A DNA stretch of 64,000 nucleotides, taken from NCBI RefSeq assembly GCF_014489415.1, contig NZ_CP060822.1:3519501-3583500 (forward strand), given 5' to 3'. The position numbers and the translations under genes were made by a program. This stretch comes from Cylindrospermopsis curvispora GIHE-G1 (GTDB lineage: Bacteria; Cyanobacteriota; Cyanobacteriia; Cyanobacteriales; Nostocaceae). A model generated the notes under the pieces. That model saw only the letters and a program-made list of their open reading frames with translations, had not been told where the DNA came from and ran no database searches. Of the stretch, positions 19,484 to 29,063 are shown piece by piece. Position 1 is the stretch's first letter; the number at the start of each line of letters is the position of its first letter.

Positions 19484-19589
19484 CCTGTCCAGATAAATCT
19501 ACTATCTCATTTTAGATGGAAATCTTGACAATTACTCCCCTAAGTCCCAGTTTCTAACCTAAATTTTCAGTCATTAATTTTTAGTTATT

Positions 19590-20096
19590 ATGAGTCTTGA
19601 AGTTGGCATTATCATGGGTAGTGATTCTGATCTCCCTACCATGAAAGAGGCGATCGCCATTTGTGAGGAATTTTCCGTTATCTACGAGGTAGCTATTGTT
19701 TCTGCCCATCGCACTCCTCGGCGTATGGTGGAATATGCTGAAACAGCTCATATCAGGGGATTAAAGGTAATTATTGCCGGAGCTGGTGGTGCGGCACATT
19801 TGCCAGGCATGGTAGCATCTTTAACTCCACTACCAGTAATTGGGGTTCCTGTACCTACGCGTAATTTACAGGGAGTAGATTCTTTATACTCTATAGTGCA
19901 AATGCCAGCGGGCATACCTGTAGCCACGGTAGCTATAGGTGGTGCCAAGAATGCTGGTCTTTTGGCAGTGCAGATTCTCGCTACTTATAAACCAGAGTTG
20001 TTAGTTAAGGTTCAAGCTTATCGTCAGTCTTTATCGGATATGGTTATGGAGAAACAAAATAGATTAACACAGTTAGGTTATCAACAGTATTTTTGA
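19590..20096 (+). CDS. purE: N5-carboxyaminoimidazole ribonucleotide mutase
   Basis: A 168-residue class I PurE of purine synthesis, interconverting N5-CAIR and CAIR. Motifs are [12 protein letters not shown] at the N-terminus, [10 protein letters not shown] and [14 protein letters not shown]. Length is typical. It is followed within 4 bp by a hairpin (20100-20121) and then by the tandem array, so the array begins right at its 3' end. Confidence 0.97.
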   Translation: MSLEVGIIMGSDSDLPTMKEAIAICEEFSVIYEVAIVSAHRTPRRMVEYAETAHIRGLKVIIAGAGGAAHLPGMVASLTPLPVIGVPVPTRNLQGVDSLYSIVQMPAGIPVATVAIGGAKNAGLLAVQILATYKPELLVKVQAYRQSLSDMVMEKQNRLTQLGYQQYF

Positions 20097-20099
20097 CGC

Positions 20100-20121
20100 T
20101 CCCATCGCTAAAAGCGAGGGA
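20100..20121. terminator. hairpin after purE resembling an IS200/IS605 end
   Basis: TCCC-A-TCGCT / AGCGA-GGGA pair around AAA, with one unpaired A. No T-run follows, but GATTCCCTTG does. Stem-loops of this shape, with AGCGAGGGATTC after the loop, occur at right ends of IS200/IS605-family elements in cyanobacteria (from memory). It may be a purE terminator or the trace of such an element. Confidence 0.5.
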
Positions 20122-20122
20122 T

Positions 20123-23100
20123 TCCCTTGATGAAAATACATCATTGTCAAGTCAAGTAGTCAACCCCCCAATGGAAAATTTCTGGCGCGTAATACATATT
20201 AGGGTTGGTGGAATATTTGAGGGGGGTTGTCTATCCATAGGGAATATGAGATGTTGATGGAATGTTTGAGGGGAGGTGAAAAAATGCGATCGCCTTTATG
20301 AACGGGGTTGTCTATCCGAATATCAAATATTGGTGGTTGAAAAAAGACCTTATATGGGCACAAAGATTCTCATTATGAAAATATATCATTGTCAAGTCAA
20401 GCAGTCAACCCCCACAATGAAAAATTTTTTGTGCGTAATACATAGGGTTGGTGGAATATTTGAGGGGAGGTGAAAAAATGCGATCGCCTTTATGAAGGGG
20501 GTTGTCGATCCGAATATCAAATATTGGTGGTTGAAAAAAGACCTTATATGGGCACACAGATTCCCATGATGAAAATATATCATTGTCAAGTCAAGTAGTC
20601 AACCCCCCAATGAAAAATTTTCTGGCGCGTAATACAGGGTTGGTGGAATATTTGAGGGGAGGTGAAAAAATGCGATCGCTCTTATGAATGAGGTTGTCTA
20701 TCCAGGAAGGAATATGAGATGTTGATGGAATATTCGGAGGGGGGACTAAAAAATGCGATCGCCTTTATGAAGGGGGTTGTCTATCCGAATATCAAATATT
20801 GGTGGTTGAAAAAAGACCTTATATGGGCACACAGATTCTCATTATGAAAATATATCATTGTCAAGTCAAGTAGTCAACCCCCCAATGAAAAATTTTCTGG
20901 CGCGTAATACAGGGTTGGTGGAATATTCGGAGGGGGGTTTAGAAAATGCGATCGCCTTTATGAAGGGGATTGTCTATCCGAATATCAAATATTGGTGGTT
21001 GAAAAAAGACCTTATATGGAATATGGACACACAGATTTCCATGATGAAAATATATCATTGTCAAGTCAAGTAGTCAACCCCCCAATGGAAAATTTTTTGT
21101 GCGTAATACATAGGGTTGGTGGAATATTCGGAGGTGGGGTTTAGAAAATGCGATCGCCTTTATGAATGAGGTTGTCTATCCGAATATCAAATATTGGTGG
21201 TTAAAAAAAGACCTTATATGGGCACACAGATTCCCATGATGAAAATATATCATTGTCAAGTCAAGTAGTCAACCCCCCAATGGAAAATTTTCTGGCGCGT
21301 AATACAGGGTTGGTGGAATATTCGGAGGTGGGGTTTAGAAAATGCGATCGCCTTTATGAATGAGGTTGTCTATCCGAATATCAAATATTGGTGGTTAAAA
21401 AAAGACCTTATATGGGCACACAGATTCCCATGATGAAAATATATCATTGTCAAGTCAAGTAGTCAACCCCCCAATGGAAAATTTTCTGGCGCGTAATACA
21501 GGGTTGGTGGAATATTCGGAGGGGGGACTAAAAAATGCGATCGCCTTTATGAATGAGGTTGTCTATCCGAATATCAAATATTGGTGGTTAAAAAAAGACC
21601 TTATATGGGCACACAGATTCCCATGATGAAAATATATCATTGTCAAGTCAAGTAGTCAACCCCCCAATGGAAAATTTTTTGTGCGTAATACATATACAGG
21701 GTTGGTGGAATATTCGGAGGGGGGATTAAAAAATGCGATCGCCTTTATGAAGGGGATTGTCTATCCGAATATCAAATATTGGTGGTTGAAAAAAGACCTT
21801 ATATGGGCACACAGATTCTCATTATGAAAATATATCATTGTCAAGTCAAGTAGTCAACCCCCCCAATGGAAAATTTTTTGGAGACTAATATATATATAGG
21901 GTTGGTGGAATATTCGGAGGGGGGACTAAAAAATGCGATCGCTCTTATGAACTGGTTGTCGATCCAGGAATATGAGATGTTGATGGAATATTCAGAGGGG
22001 GGATTAAAAAATGCGATCGCCTTTATGAAGGGGGTTGTCTATCCGAATATCAAATATTGGTGGTTGAAAAAAGACCTTATATGGGCACACAGATTTCCAT
22101 GATGAAAATATATCATTGTCAAGTCAAGTAGTCAACCCCCCAATGAAAAATTTTCTGGCGCGTAATACATATATAGGGTTGGTGGAATATTCGGAGGGGG
22201 GATTAAAAAATGCGATCGCCCTTATGAAGGGGATTGTCTATCCGAATATCAAATATTGGTGGTTGAAAAAAGACCTTATATGGGCACACAGATTTCCATG
22301 ATGAAAATATATCATTGTCAAGTCAAGTAGTCAACCCCCCAATGGAAAATTTTTTGTGCGTAATACATATATAGGGTTGGTGGAATATTCGGAGGTGGGG
22401 TTTAGAAAATGCGATCGCCTTTATGAAGGGGATTGTCTATCCGAATATCAAATATTGGTGGTTAAAAAAAGACCTTATATGAGCACACAGATTTCCATGA
22501 TGAAAATATATCATTGTCAAGTCAAGTAGTCAACTCCCCAATGGAAAATTTTTTGTGCGTAATACATATATAGGGTTGGTGGAATATTCGGAGGTGGGGT
22601 TTAGAAAATGCGATCGCCTTTATGAAGGGGATTGTCTATCCGAATATCAAATATTGGTGGTTAAAAAAAGACCTTATATGAGCACACAGATTTCCATGAT
22701 GAAAATATATCATTGTCAAGTCAAGTAGTCAACTCCCCAATGGAAAATTTTTGGAGACTAATATATATATAGGGTTGATGGAATATTCGGAGGGGGGATT
22801 AAAAAATGCGATCGCCTTTATGAAGGGGGTTGTCTATCCGAATATCAAATATTGGTGGTTGAAAAAAGACCTTATATGGGCACACAGATTTCCATTATGA
22901 AAATATATCATTGTCAAGTCAAGCAGTCAACCCCCACAATGAAAAATTTTTTGTGCGTAATACATAGGGTTGGTGGAATATTTGAGGGGAGGTGAAAAAA
23001 TGCGATCGCCTTTATGAATGAGGTTGTCGATCCGAATATCAAATATTGGTGGTTAAAAAAAGACCTTATATGGGCACACAGATTCCCATTATGAAAATAT

Positions 23101-24358
23101 ATCATTGTCAAGTCAAGTAGTCAACCCCCCAATGGAAAATTTTCTGGCGCGTAATACATAGGGTTCGTGGAATATTTGAGGGGAGGTGAAAAAATGCGAT
23201 CGCCTTTATGAATGAGGTTGTCTATCCGAATATCAAATATTGGTGGTTAAAAAAAGACCTTATATGGGCACACAGATTCCCATTATGAAAATATATCATT
23301 GTCAAGTCAAGTAGTCAACCCCCCAATGGAAAATTTTCTGGCGCGTAATACATAGGGTTCGTGGAATATTTGAGGGGAGGTGAAAAAATGCGATCGCCTT
23401 TATGAATGGGGTTGTCGATCCGAATATCAAATATTGGTGGTTGAAAAAAGACCTTATATGGGCACACAGACTCTCATGATGAGAATATATCATTGTCAAG
23501 TCAAGTAGTCAACTCCCCAATGAAAAATTTTCTGGCGCGTAATACAGGGTTGATGGAATATTCGGAGGGGGGATTAAAAAATGCGATCGCCTTTATGAAG
23601 GGGGTTGTCGATCCGAATATCAAATATTGGTGGTTGAAAAAAGACTTTATATGAGCACACAGATTCCCATGATGAAAATATATCATTGTCAAGTCAAGTA
23701 GTCAACCCCCCAATGGAAAATTTTTTGTGCGTAATACATAGGGTTGGTGGAATATTCGGAGGTGGGGTTTAGAAAATGCGATCGCCTTTATGAAGGGGAT
23801 TGTCTATCCGAATATCAAATATTGGTGGTTAAAAAAAGACTTTATATGGGCACACAGATTCCCATGATGAAAATATATCATTGTCAAGTCAAGTAGTCAA
23901 CCCCCCAATGAAAAATTTTCTGGCGCGTAATACAGGGTTGGTGGAATATTCGGAGGGGGGATTAAAAAATGCGATCGCCTTTATGAACGAGGTTGTCTAT
24001 CCATAGGTAATATGAGACGTTGGTGAAATATTTGGGGGGGTTTAGAAAATGCGATCGCCCTTATGAGGGGGGTTGTCTATCCATAGGTAATATGAGACGT
24101 TGGTGAAATATTTGAGGGGAGGTTAGAAAATGCGATCGCCCTTATGAAGGGGGTTGTCTATCCGAATATCAAATATTGGTGGTTGAAAAAAGACCTTATA
24201 TGGGCACACAGACTACCATGATGAAAATATATCATTATCAAGTCAAGCAGTCAACTCCCCAATGAAAAATTTTTGGAGACTAATATATATATAGGGTTGG
24301 TGAAATATTTGAGGGGAGGTTAAAAAATGCGATCGCCCTTATGAAGGGGGTTGTCGAT
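20123..24358. repeat. 4.2-kb tandem repeat array, ~195-bp unit
   Basis: Each unit contains one GCGATCGC. These sites start at 20286, 20480, 20672, 20755, 20948, 21150, 21344, 21537, 21735, 21935, 22013, 22212, 22411, 22610, 22808, 23002, 23196, 23390, 23583, 23778, 23971, 24051, 24132 and 24329. Nineteen intervals are 192-202 bp and four are 78-83 bp. Landmarks in order are GTTGTCTATCCGAATATC, AAATATTGGTGG, AAAAAGACCTTATATGGGCA, ATATATCATTGTCAAGTCAA, GTAGTCAACCCCCC, GCGTAATACA, GGGTTGGTGGAATATT, a GGAGGGGGG tract and AAAAAATGCGATCGC. Units are nearly identical, so amplification or conversion is recent. The array fills the whole purE-tnpB remnant interval. Confidence 0.97.
20673..20762. repeat. 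short (~80-bp) array units
   Basis: This is one of four short intervals (others at 21935-22013, 23971-24051 and 24051-24132). Short units go from GTTGTCTATCCA straight through AATATGAGATGTTGATGG to AATATTC. They lack about 115 bp between the two TTGGTGG-like sites of a long unit. That is the product expected from recombination or slippage between those direct repeats. Confidence 0.7.
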
Positions 24359-24558
24359 TTGACTATTATACCTTATTTTCCAAAAACTCTATTGTTAAGT
24401 TCAATGAAGAAATCAGTTTTGAACAAGAAATTGTACTATAATACGCTTGATTCAAGTGTTTTCCATTCGTCTTTATGGCGCTGGAAGTCACAAAAAGAAA
24501 AAGTTGATTGAGGGTATAGCAGTTGATGAGGTGAAATAATGCTATTGGGTAACTCACT
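24359..24558. other. right flank of the array
   Basis: About 200 bp without a gene. It contains 24391-24430, matching 14986-15025, and leads into the tnpB remnant. A 63-codon minus-strand frame here has no recognisable features and is not annotated. Confidence 0.5.
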
Positions 24559-24854
24559 TATGATCTCGCTAAAAACCACAGCGTTATCAAAATTGAGGAC
24601 TTGAGTATCAAAGCATTTTTAACGAGTTTACGTTTGTCCTGAATGTGGACACACCGAAAACAGAGATCGCGGCAAAAAATCTAGAACGATGGTTTGAAGG
24701 AATTCAGATTCTGATTCGTTCGGATCAAACGGTAAGCTCTACCGAGATAGCTTGTGGAGTAGACAAACCTCTCAAGAATCATCTTGAGACTACGATGAAA
24801 CAGGAAGTAGGTTCTAAAGTCCAGAACTGTAAAGGTCTGAGTGGCTTTGGGTAG
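24559..24854 (+). pseudogene. tnpB: tnpB (IS200/IS605-type) remnant
   Basis: Three pieces of the TnpB C-terminal half survive in three frames. From 24559: YDLAKNHSVIKIEDLSIKAF, matching the conserved EDL block with its catalytic Glu. From 24632: VCPECGHTENRDR, the second half of the zinc finger. From 24660 or so: EIAAKNLERWFEGIQIL, ending TKQEV-like text and GLSGFG with TAG at 24852-24854. The region between EDL and the zinc finger, normally tens of residues, is deleted. The N-terminal half is missing. TnpB is an RNA-guided nuclease in intact elements, and this copy cannot work. Confidence 0.85.
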
Positions 24855-24916
24855 ATCCTATAGAGCGGTAGTCTAGATAGATGTGAATTTATCACCTGGT
24901 TTGACAAATTATTTTT

Positions 24917-25885
24917 ATGACCTCAGTTTCTAGCCCTTCACGCACCATTCGTATTGGTTCTCGCAAAAGTGAACTTGCTCTAGTGCAAACCTATTGGGTG
25001 CAAGAGCAACTACAGAAAAGCTATCCAGATATTGATTTTCAAGTTCATACCATGTCCACCCAGGGGGATAAGATCCTGGATGTAGCATTGGCCAAAATTG
25101 GTGATAAGGGTTTATTTACCAAAGAACTGGAACTGGGAATGATTAATCAGGAAATCGATTTTGCTGTTCACTCTCTCAAGGATTTGCCCACCAACTTGCC
25201 AGAAGGTTTGACCTTAGCAGCAATCACAGAACGAGAAAACCCAGCTGATGCAGTGGTATTCCACCAAAACCACCTGGGACAAACCCTGGCCACCCTACCT
25301 CCAGGATCGGTAATTGGTACTTCCTCCCTGAGAAGACTGGCACAGTTGCGCCATAAATTCCCCCATTTTACCTTTAAGGATGTACGAGGTAATCTCAACA
25401 CTCGTATGACCAAACTTGATGCAGGTGAATATGATGCTCTAATTCTAGCTGTTGCTGGTCTAGAAAGACTCAATATGCACCATCGTATTCATGAAATTTT
25501 ACCCCCGGATATTTCCCTTCATGCGGTTGGTCAAGGCGCTTTGGGCATAGAATGTCGAGAAAATGACCTGGAACTAATTACCATTCTGAAAGCAATTGAA
25601 CATCCACAAACACGCGATCGCTGTTTAGCTGAACGTTCTTTCTTGCGCTCTTTAGAAGGAGGTTGTCAAGTTCCCATTGGTGTAAACACAGAAATCGACG
25701 GAGAAACCCTCACCCTAACGGGAATTGTTGCCAGTGTGAATGGTGAAAACCTAGTAAAAAATACAATTACCGGTGCTGCTACTGATGCGGAAAAATTAGG
25801 TACCCAGTTAGCAAATATTCTCAGGGAACAGGGAGCAACGGAAATTCTGGAGGAAATATTCACTCAAATTCAACGTGGGTCTTAA
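24917..25885 (+). CDS. hemC: porphobilinogen deaminase (hydroxymethylbilane synthase)
   Basis: A 322-residue enzyme joining four porphobilinogens into hydroxymethylbilane for heme, chlorophyll and bilins. Motifs are [27 protein letters not shown] with the catalytic Asp, [13 protein letters not shown], and the dipyrromethane cofactor cysteine in [11 protein letters not shown]. Length is normal. It starts 62 bp after the tnpB remnant, so its promoter must lie in or next to decayed transposon or array DNA. Confidence 0.97.
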   Translation: MTSVSSPSRTIRIGSRKSELALVQTYWVQEQLQKSYPDIDFQVHTMSTQGDKILDVALAKIGDKGLFTKELELGMINQEIDFAVHSLKDLPTNLPEGLTLAAITERENPADAVVFHQNHLGQTLATLPPGSVIGTSSLRRLAQLRHKFPHFTFKDVRGNLNTRMTKLDAGEYDALILAVAGLERLNMHHRIHEILPPDISLHAVGQGALGIECRENDLELITILKAIEHPQTRDRCLAERSFLRSLEGGCQVPIGVNTEIDGETLTLTGIVASVNGENLVKNTITGAATDAEKLGTQLANILREQGATEILEEIFTQIQRGS

Positions 25886-26033
25886 AGACTGGTTGAGAAC
25901 CTTTCATAGGAGAATAGAAACAGAGCTATAAATAGCCATTCCCTATCTATCGTTCCTGTTAAGATGAGAAAAAATGCTTACTTTTCTCTTATTAACCCTC
26001 CATGATTAAACAATCACCAATCACCAAATAATT

Positions 26034-27437
26034 ATGCGAATTCTATTTGTAGCAGCAGAGGCTGCCCCCATTGCTAAAGCGGGAGGTATGGGAGATGTTG
26101 TAGGTGCATTACCAAAATTCCTTAGACAAATGGGACATGATGTAAGGATCTTCCTACCTTACTACGGCTTTTTACCCGACAAGATGGAAATTCCCAAAGA
26201 TCCTGTATGGAAGGGCTTTGCCATGTTTCAAGACTTTTCTGTTTATGAAACTCTTCTGCCAGGAACAGATGTTCCCTTATATCTATTTGGACATCCATCT
26301 TTTTTGCCTCGGCGTATTTACTCAGGGGAAGATGAAGACTGGAGGTTCACCCTATTTGCTAATGGAGCTGCGGAGTTTGCCTGGAATTACTGGAAACCGG
26401 AAATAATTCACTGTCATGATTGGCACACAGGCATGATTCCTGTGTGGATGCACCAAGATCCTGATATCACCACGGTTTTCACCATTCATAACCTAGCTTA
26501 CCAGGGTCCATGGCGGTGGTATTTAGAGAAAATTACTTGGTGTCCTTGGTATATGGAAGGACATAATACCATGGCCGCAGCAGTTCAGTATGCTGATAGA
26601 GTTAATACGGTTTCGCCAACTTATGCAGAGCAAATCAAAACCGCTGCCTATGGTGAACAAATAGAGGGTTTGTTATCTTTTATCAGTGGTAAATTATCAG
26701 GGATTATCAATGGTATAGACACGGAACTGTATAATCCAGCCAGTGATAAATATATAACTCAAACCTTTAATGCCAATACCTTAGACAAACGCAAGGCTAA
26801 TAAAATTGCCCTGCAAGAGGAAATGGGTTTGGAGGTCAACTCCAATGCCTTTTTAATGGGTATGGTCAGTAGACTGGTGGAGCAAAAGGGTTTAGATTTA
26901 ATCATCCAAATGCTTGACCGGTTCCTAGCTTACACGGATGCTCAATTTATACTCTTAGGAACAGGCGATCGCTATTACGAAACTCAAATGTGGCAGTTAG
27001 CATCCCGGTATCCTGGACGTATAGCAACCTACTTGCTTTACAATGAAGCTCTTTCTCGTCGTATTTATGCAGGAACTGATACTTTTCTCATGCCCAGTCG
27101 TTTTGAGCCTTGTGGTATTAGTCAAATGATGGCTTTGCGCTATGGTTCAGTTCCCATTGTGCGGCGCACAGGAGGACTGGTTGACACCGTAACCCATCAT
27201 GATCCTGTAAATCAAACAGGTACGGGGTATTGTTTTGACCGCTATGAACCCTTAGATCTGTTTACTTGTATGATTCGTGCCTGGGAAGGTTTTCGTTACA
27301 AACCCCAATGGCAAGAACTACAAAAACGTGGTATGAGTCAAAACTTTAGTTGGTATGAATCCGCCAAAAAGTATGAAGACCTATATCGTTCTATTTATGG
27401 TTTACCACCACTGGAATTGGAACTGAGAGCAGCTTAG
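26034..27437 (+). CDS. glgA: glycogen synthase
   Basis: A 467-residue GT5 enzyme adding glucose from ADP-glucose to glycogen. The ADP-glucose-binding KAGG is at residues 15-18 ([15 protein letters not shown]). [12 protein letters not shown] and [10 protein letters not shown] follow. The C-terminal lobe has [11 protein letters not shown] and [19 protein letters not shown] with the EPCG loop. Many cyanobacteria carry two GlgA isoforms, and this one cannot be assigned further with certainty. It stands 148 bp after hemC and is followed by a hairpin. Confidence 0.95.
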   Translation: MRILFVAAEAAPIAKAGGMGDVVGALPKFLRQMGHDVRIFLPYYGFLPDKMEIPKDPVWKGFAMFQDFSVYETLLPGTDVPLYLFGHPSFLPRRIYSGEDEDWRFTLFANGAAEFAWNYWKPEIIHCHDWHTGMIPVWMHQDPDITTVFTIHNLAYQGPWRWYLEKITWCPWYMEGHNTMAAAVQYADRVNTVSPTYAEQIKTAAYGEQIEGLLSFISGKLSGIINGIDTELYNPASDKYITQTFNANTLDKRKANKIALQEEMGLEVNSNAFLMGMVSRLVEQKGLDLIIQMLDRFLAYTDAQFILLGTGDRYYETQMWQLASRYPGRIATYLLYNEALSRRIYAGTDTFLMPSRFEPCGISQMMALRYGSVPIVRRTGGLVDTVTHHDPVNQTGTGYCFDRYEPLDLFTCMIRAWEGFRYKPQWQELQKRGMSQNFSWYESAKKYEDLYRSIYGLPPLELELRAA

Positions 27438-27477
27438 GCAAATTGAATAGAGATTGTTAATTTTTCCCAGCTCCGAC

Positions 27478-27507
27478 TTTGGCACGGAAGTGCTTCCGTT
27501 TCAGCCA
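27478..27507 (+). terminator. hairpin after glgA
   Basis: ACGGAAG (27484-27490) pairs with CTTCCGT (27493-27499), and flanking TTGGC and GCCAA extend the stem after a small bulge. It lies about 45 bp past the glgA stop. There is no long T-run. Confidence 0.45.
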
Positions 27508-27565
27508 AATATGCCGAAAGTAGGTTGTACAGTAGTTAATGTAGTTCAAAAACCAAGGTTTAGCG

Positions 27566-29050
27566 ATGTTAACTTCATCAGAAACTCCTATAATTGCGGC
27601 CGTAATATTAGTCGCTTTCGGTATTTTGGCTTGGGGCTTTTACCGTTCTAGACCCTTTGGCAAGCTGGGTATTCTGGCTTGGTTGCAATCTGTTGTCTTA
27701 ATGGCTCCGTGGTTAGTTTTCTTTGGTCTGTTTGCGGTTGGAATCTATATCAATATAGCAGGTGTGCTGTTATTACTGGTTATTTCAACAAGTATATATA
27801 TCTTCTTAGGTTGGCAGTTACGGAAAGCTGGTCAAGATGTGATTCTCAAAACAAAGGCCACAGAAAGAATTGCCAACGAAACTTCACCAGGAGTAGGTCA
27901 GACAGAAAATGGCGGTCCACCAGTGGTCAAACTAGAGCCCATAACCATCCCAGAAGAAGATTTAAACACCATCAAGGGGATTTTTGGCATTGATACATTC
28001 TTTGCCACGGAAACCATTCCCTATCAGGAAGGAGTAGTTTTTAAAGGTAACCTACGGGGTGATGCACAAGAAGTTCATAAGCGACTGACTAAAAATTTAG
28101 CGGGACAATTAGGAGACAAATACCGTCTTTTTTTAGTAGAGAACACGGATGGTAAACCCGTAGTAATCATTTTACCCAGTCGCAGCGATCCACGACCCAT
28201 GCAGTTAGGACAAAAGGTATTTGCCGTAATTTTATTACTGGCAACCATTGCTACCAGTTTAGAAACTGGGGGTTTGCTGTTGAATTTTGACTTATTTACC
28301 ACCCCATCACGCATTACGGAAGCTCTACCCATAGCTCTGGGAATATTGGCAATTTTGGTAGCTCATGAACTGGGACATTGGTTATTTGCCAAAAAACATC
28401 AAGTTCAACTGACCTGGCCTTTTTTCTTACCAGCGGTGCAAATTGGCTCCTTTGGAGCAATTACTCGCTTTCAGTCGCTCCTACCCGACCGTAAGGCTTT
28501 ATTTGACATTGCTTTAGCAGGTCCTGGTTTTGGTGGTCTAGTGTCCCTGGTGATGTTGGTGACCGGGTTATTACTTTCCCACCCTGGGAGTTTATTTCAA
28601 CTACCCAATAAATTCTTCCAGGGTTCAATTCTAGTGGGTAGTTTAGCACGAGTGATTTTAGGGTCCACCCTACAAGCACCCATAGTTAATATTCATCCTC
28701 TAGTGATTATTGGTTGGTTAGGACTGGTCATCACAGCTTTAAACCTAATGCCAGCAGGACAACTGGATGGGGGGCGTATTGTTCAGGCAATTTATGGACG
28801 TAAAACCGCACGGACAACCACAATTGCTACCCTAGTGGTTTTAGCCTTGGTTTCTTTAGGTAATACCATGGCCTTTTATTGGGCAATTGTGATTTTCTTT
28901 TTGCAACGGGATGGGGAACGTCCCAGTTTAAATGAAATTACCGAACCTGATGATGCAAGAGCAGCTTTAGGTCTTTTGGCTTTGTTTTTAATGATTAGTA
29001 CCCTCTTACCCCTTACCCCTGCTCTAGCTGGAAAATTGGGAATAGGCTAG
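27566..29050 (+). CDS. site-2 protease family (M50) metalloprotease
   Basis: A 494-residue intramembrane zinc protease. The first half has three hydrophobic segments (residues about 7-90) and a soluble region. The zinc motif HELGHWLFAKKH (about residues 267-278) is followed by several membrane spans, and LDGGRIVQAIYG supplies the Asp ligand. The layout resembles cyanobacterial proteins related to plastid EGY1. Substrates are probably membrane-bound regulators, but none is evident here. The ATG at 27566 is followed by a hydrophobic stretch as expected. A hairpin at 29069-29092 follows. Confidence 0.9.
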   Translation: MLTSSETPIIAAVILVAFGILAWGFYRSRPFGKLGILAWLQSVVLMAPWLVFFGLFAVGIYINIAGVLLLLVISTSIYIFLGWQLRKAGQDVILKTKATERIANETSPGVGQTENGGPPVVKLEPITIPEEDLNTIKGIFGIDTFFATETIPYQEGVVFKGNLRGDAQEVHKRLTKNLAGQLGDKYRLFLVENTDGKPVVIILPSRSDPRPMQLGQKVFAVILLLATIATSLETGGLLLNFDLFTTPSRITEALPIALGILAILVAHELGHWLFAKKHQVQLTWPFFLPAVQIGSFGAITRFQSLLPDRKALFDIALAGPGFGGLVSLVMLVTGLLLSHPGSLFQLPNKFFQGSILVGSLARVILGSTLQAPIVNIHPLVIIGWLGLVITALNLMPAGQLDGGRIVQAIYGRKTARTTTIATLVVLALVSLGNTMAFYWAIVIFFLQRDGERPSLNEITEPDDARAALGLLALFLMISTLLPLTPALAGKLGIG

Positions 29051-29063
29051 TAATTTAGAGCTT

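Noticed and set aside
20392-23692. 65-codon and similar ORFs on both strands inside the array as conventional genes
   Set aside because: They recur in every unit, run on both strands and change frame with unit length. They follow from the repeat. Only the coupled micro-ORFs on the plus strand are kept, as a hypothesis.
20123-24358. CRISPR array
   Set aside because: Units are about 195 bp and nearly identical throughout, with no short repeats separated by unique spacers and no cas genes nearby.
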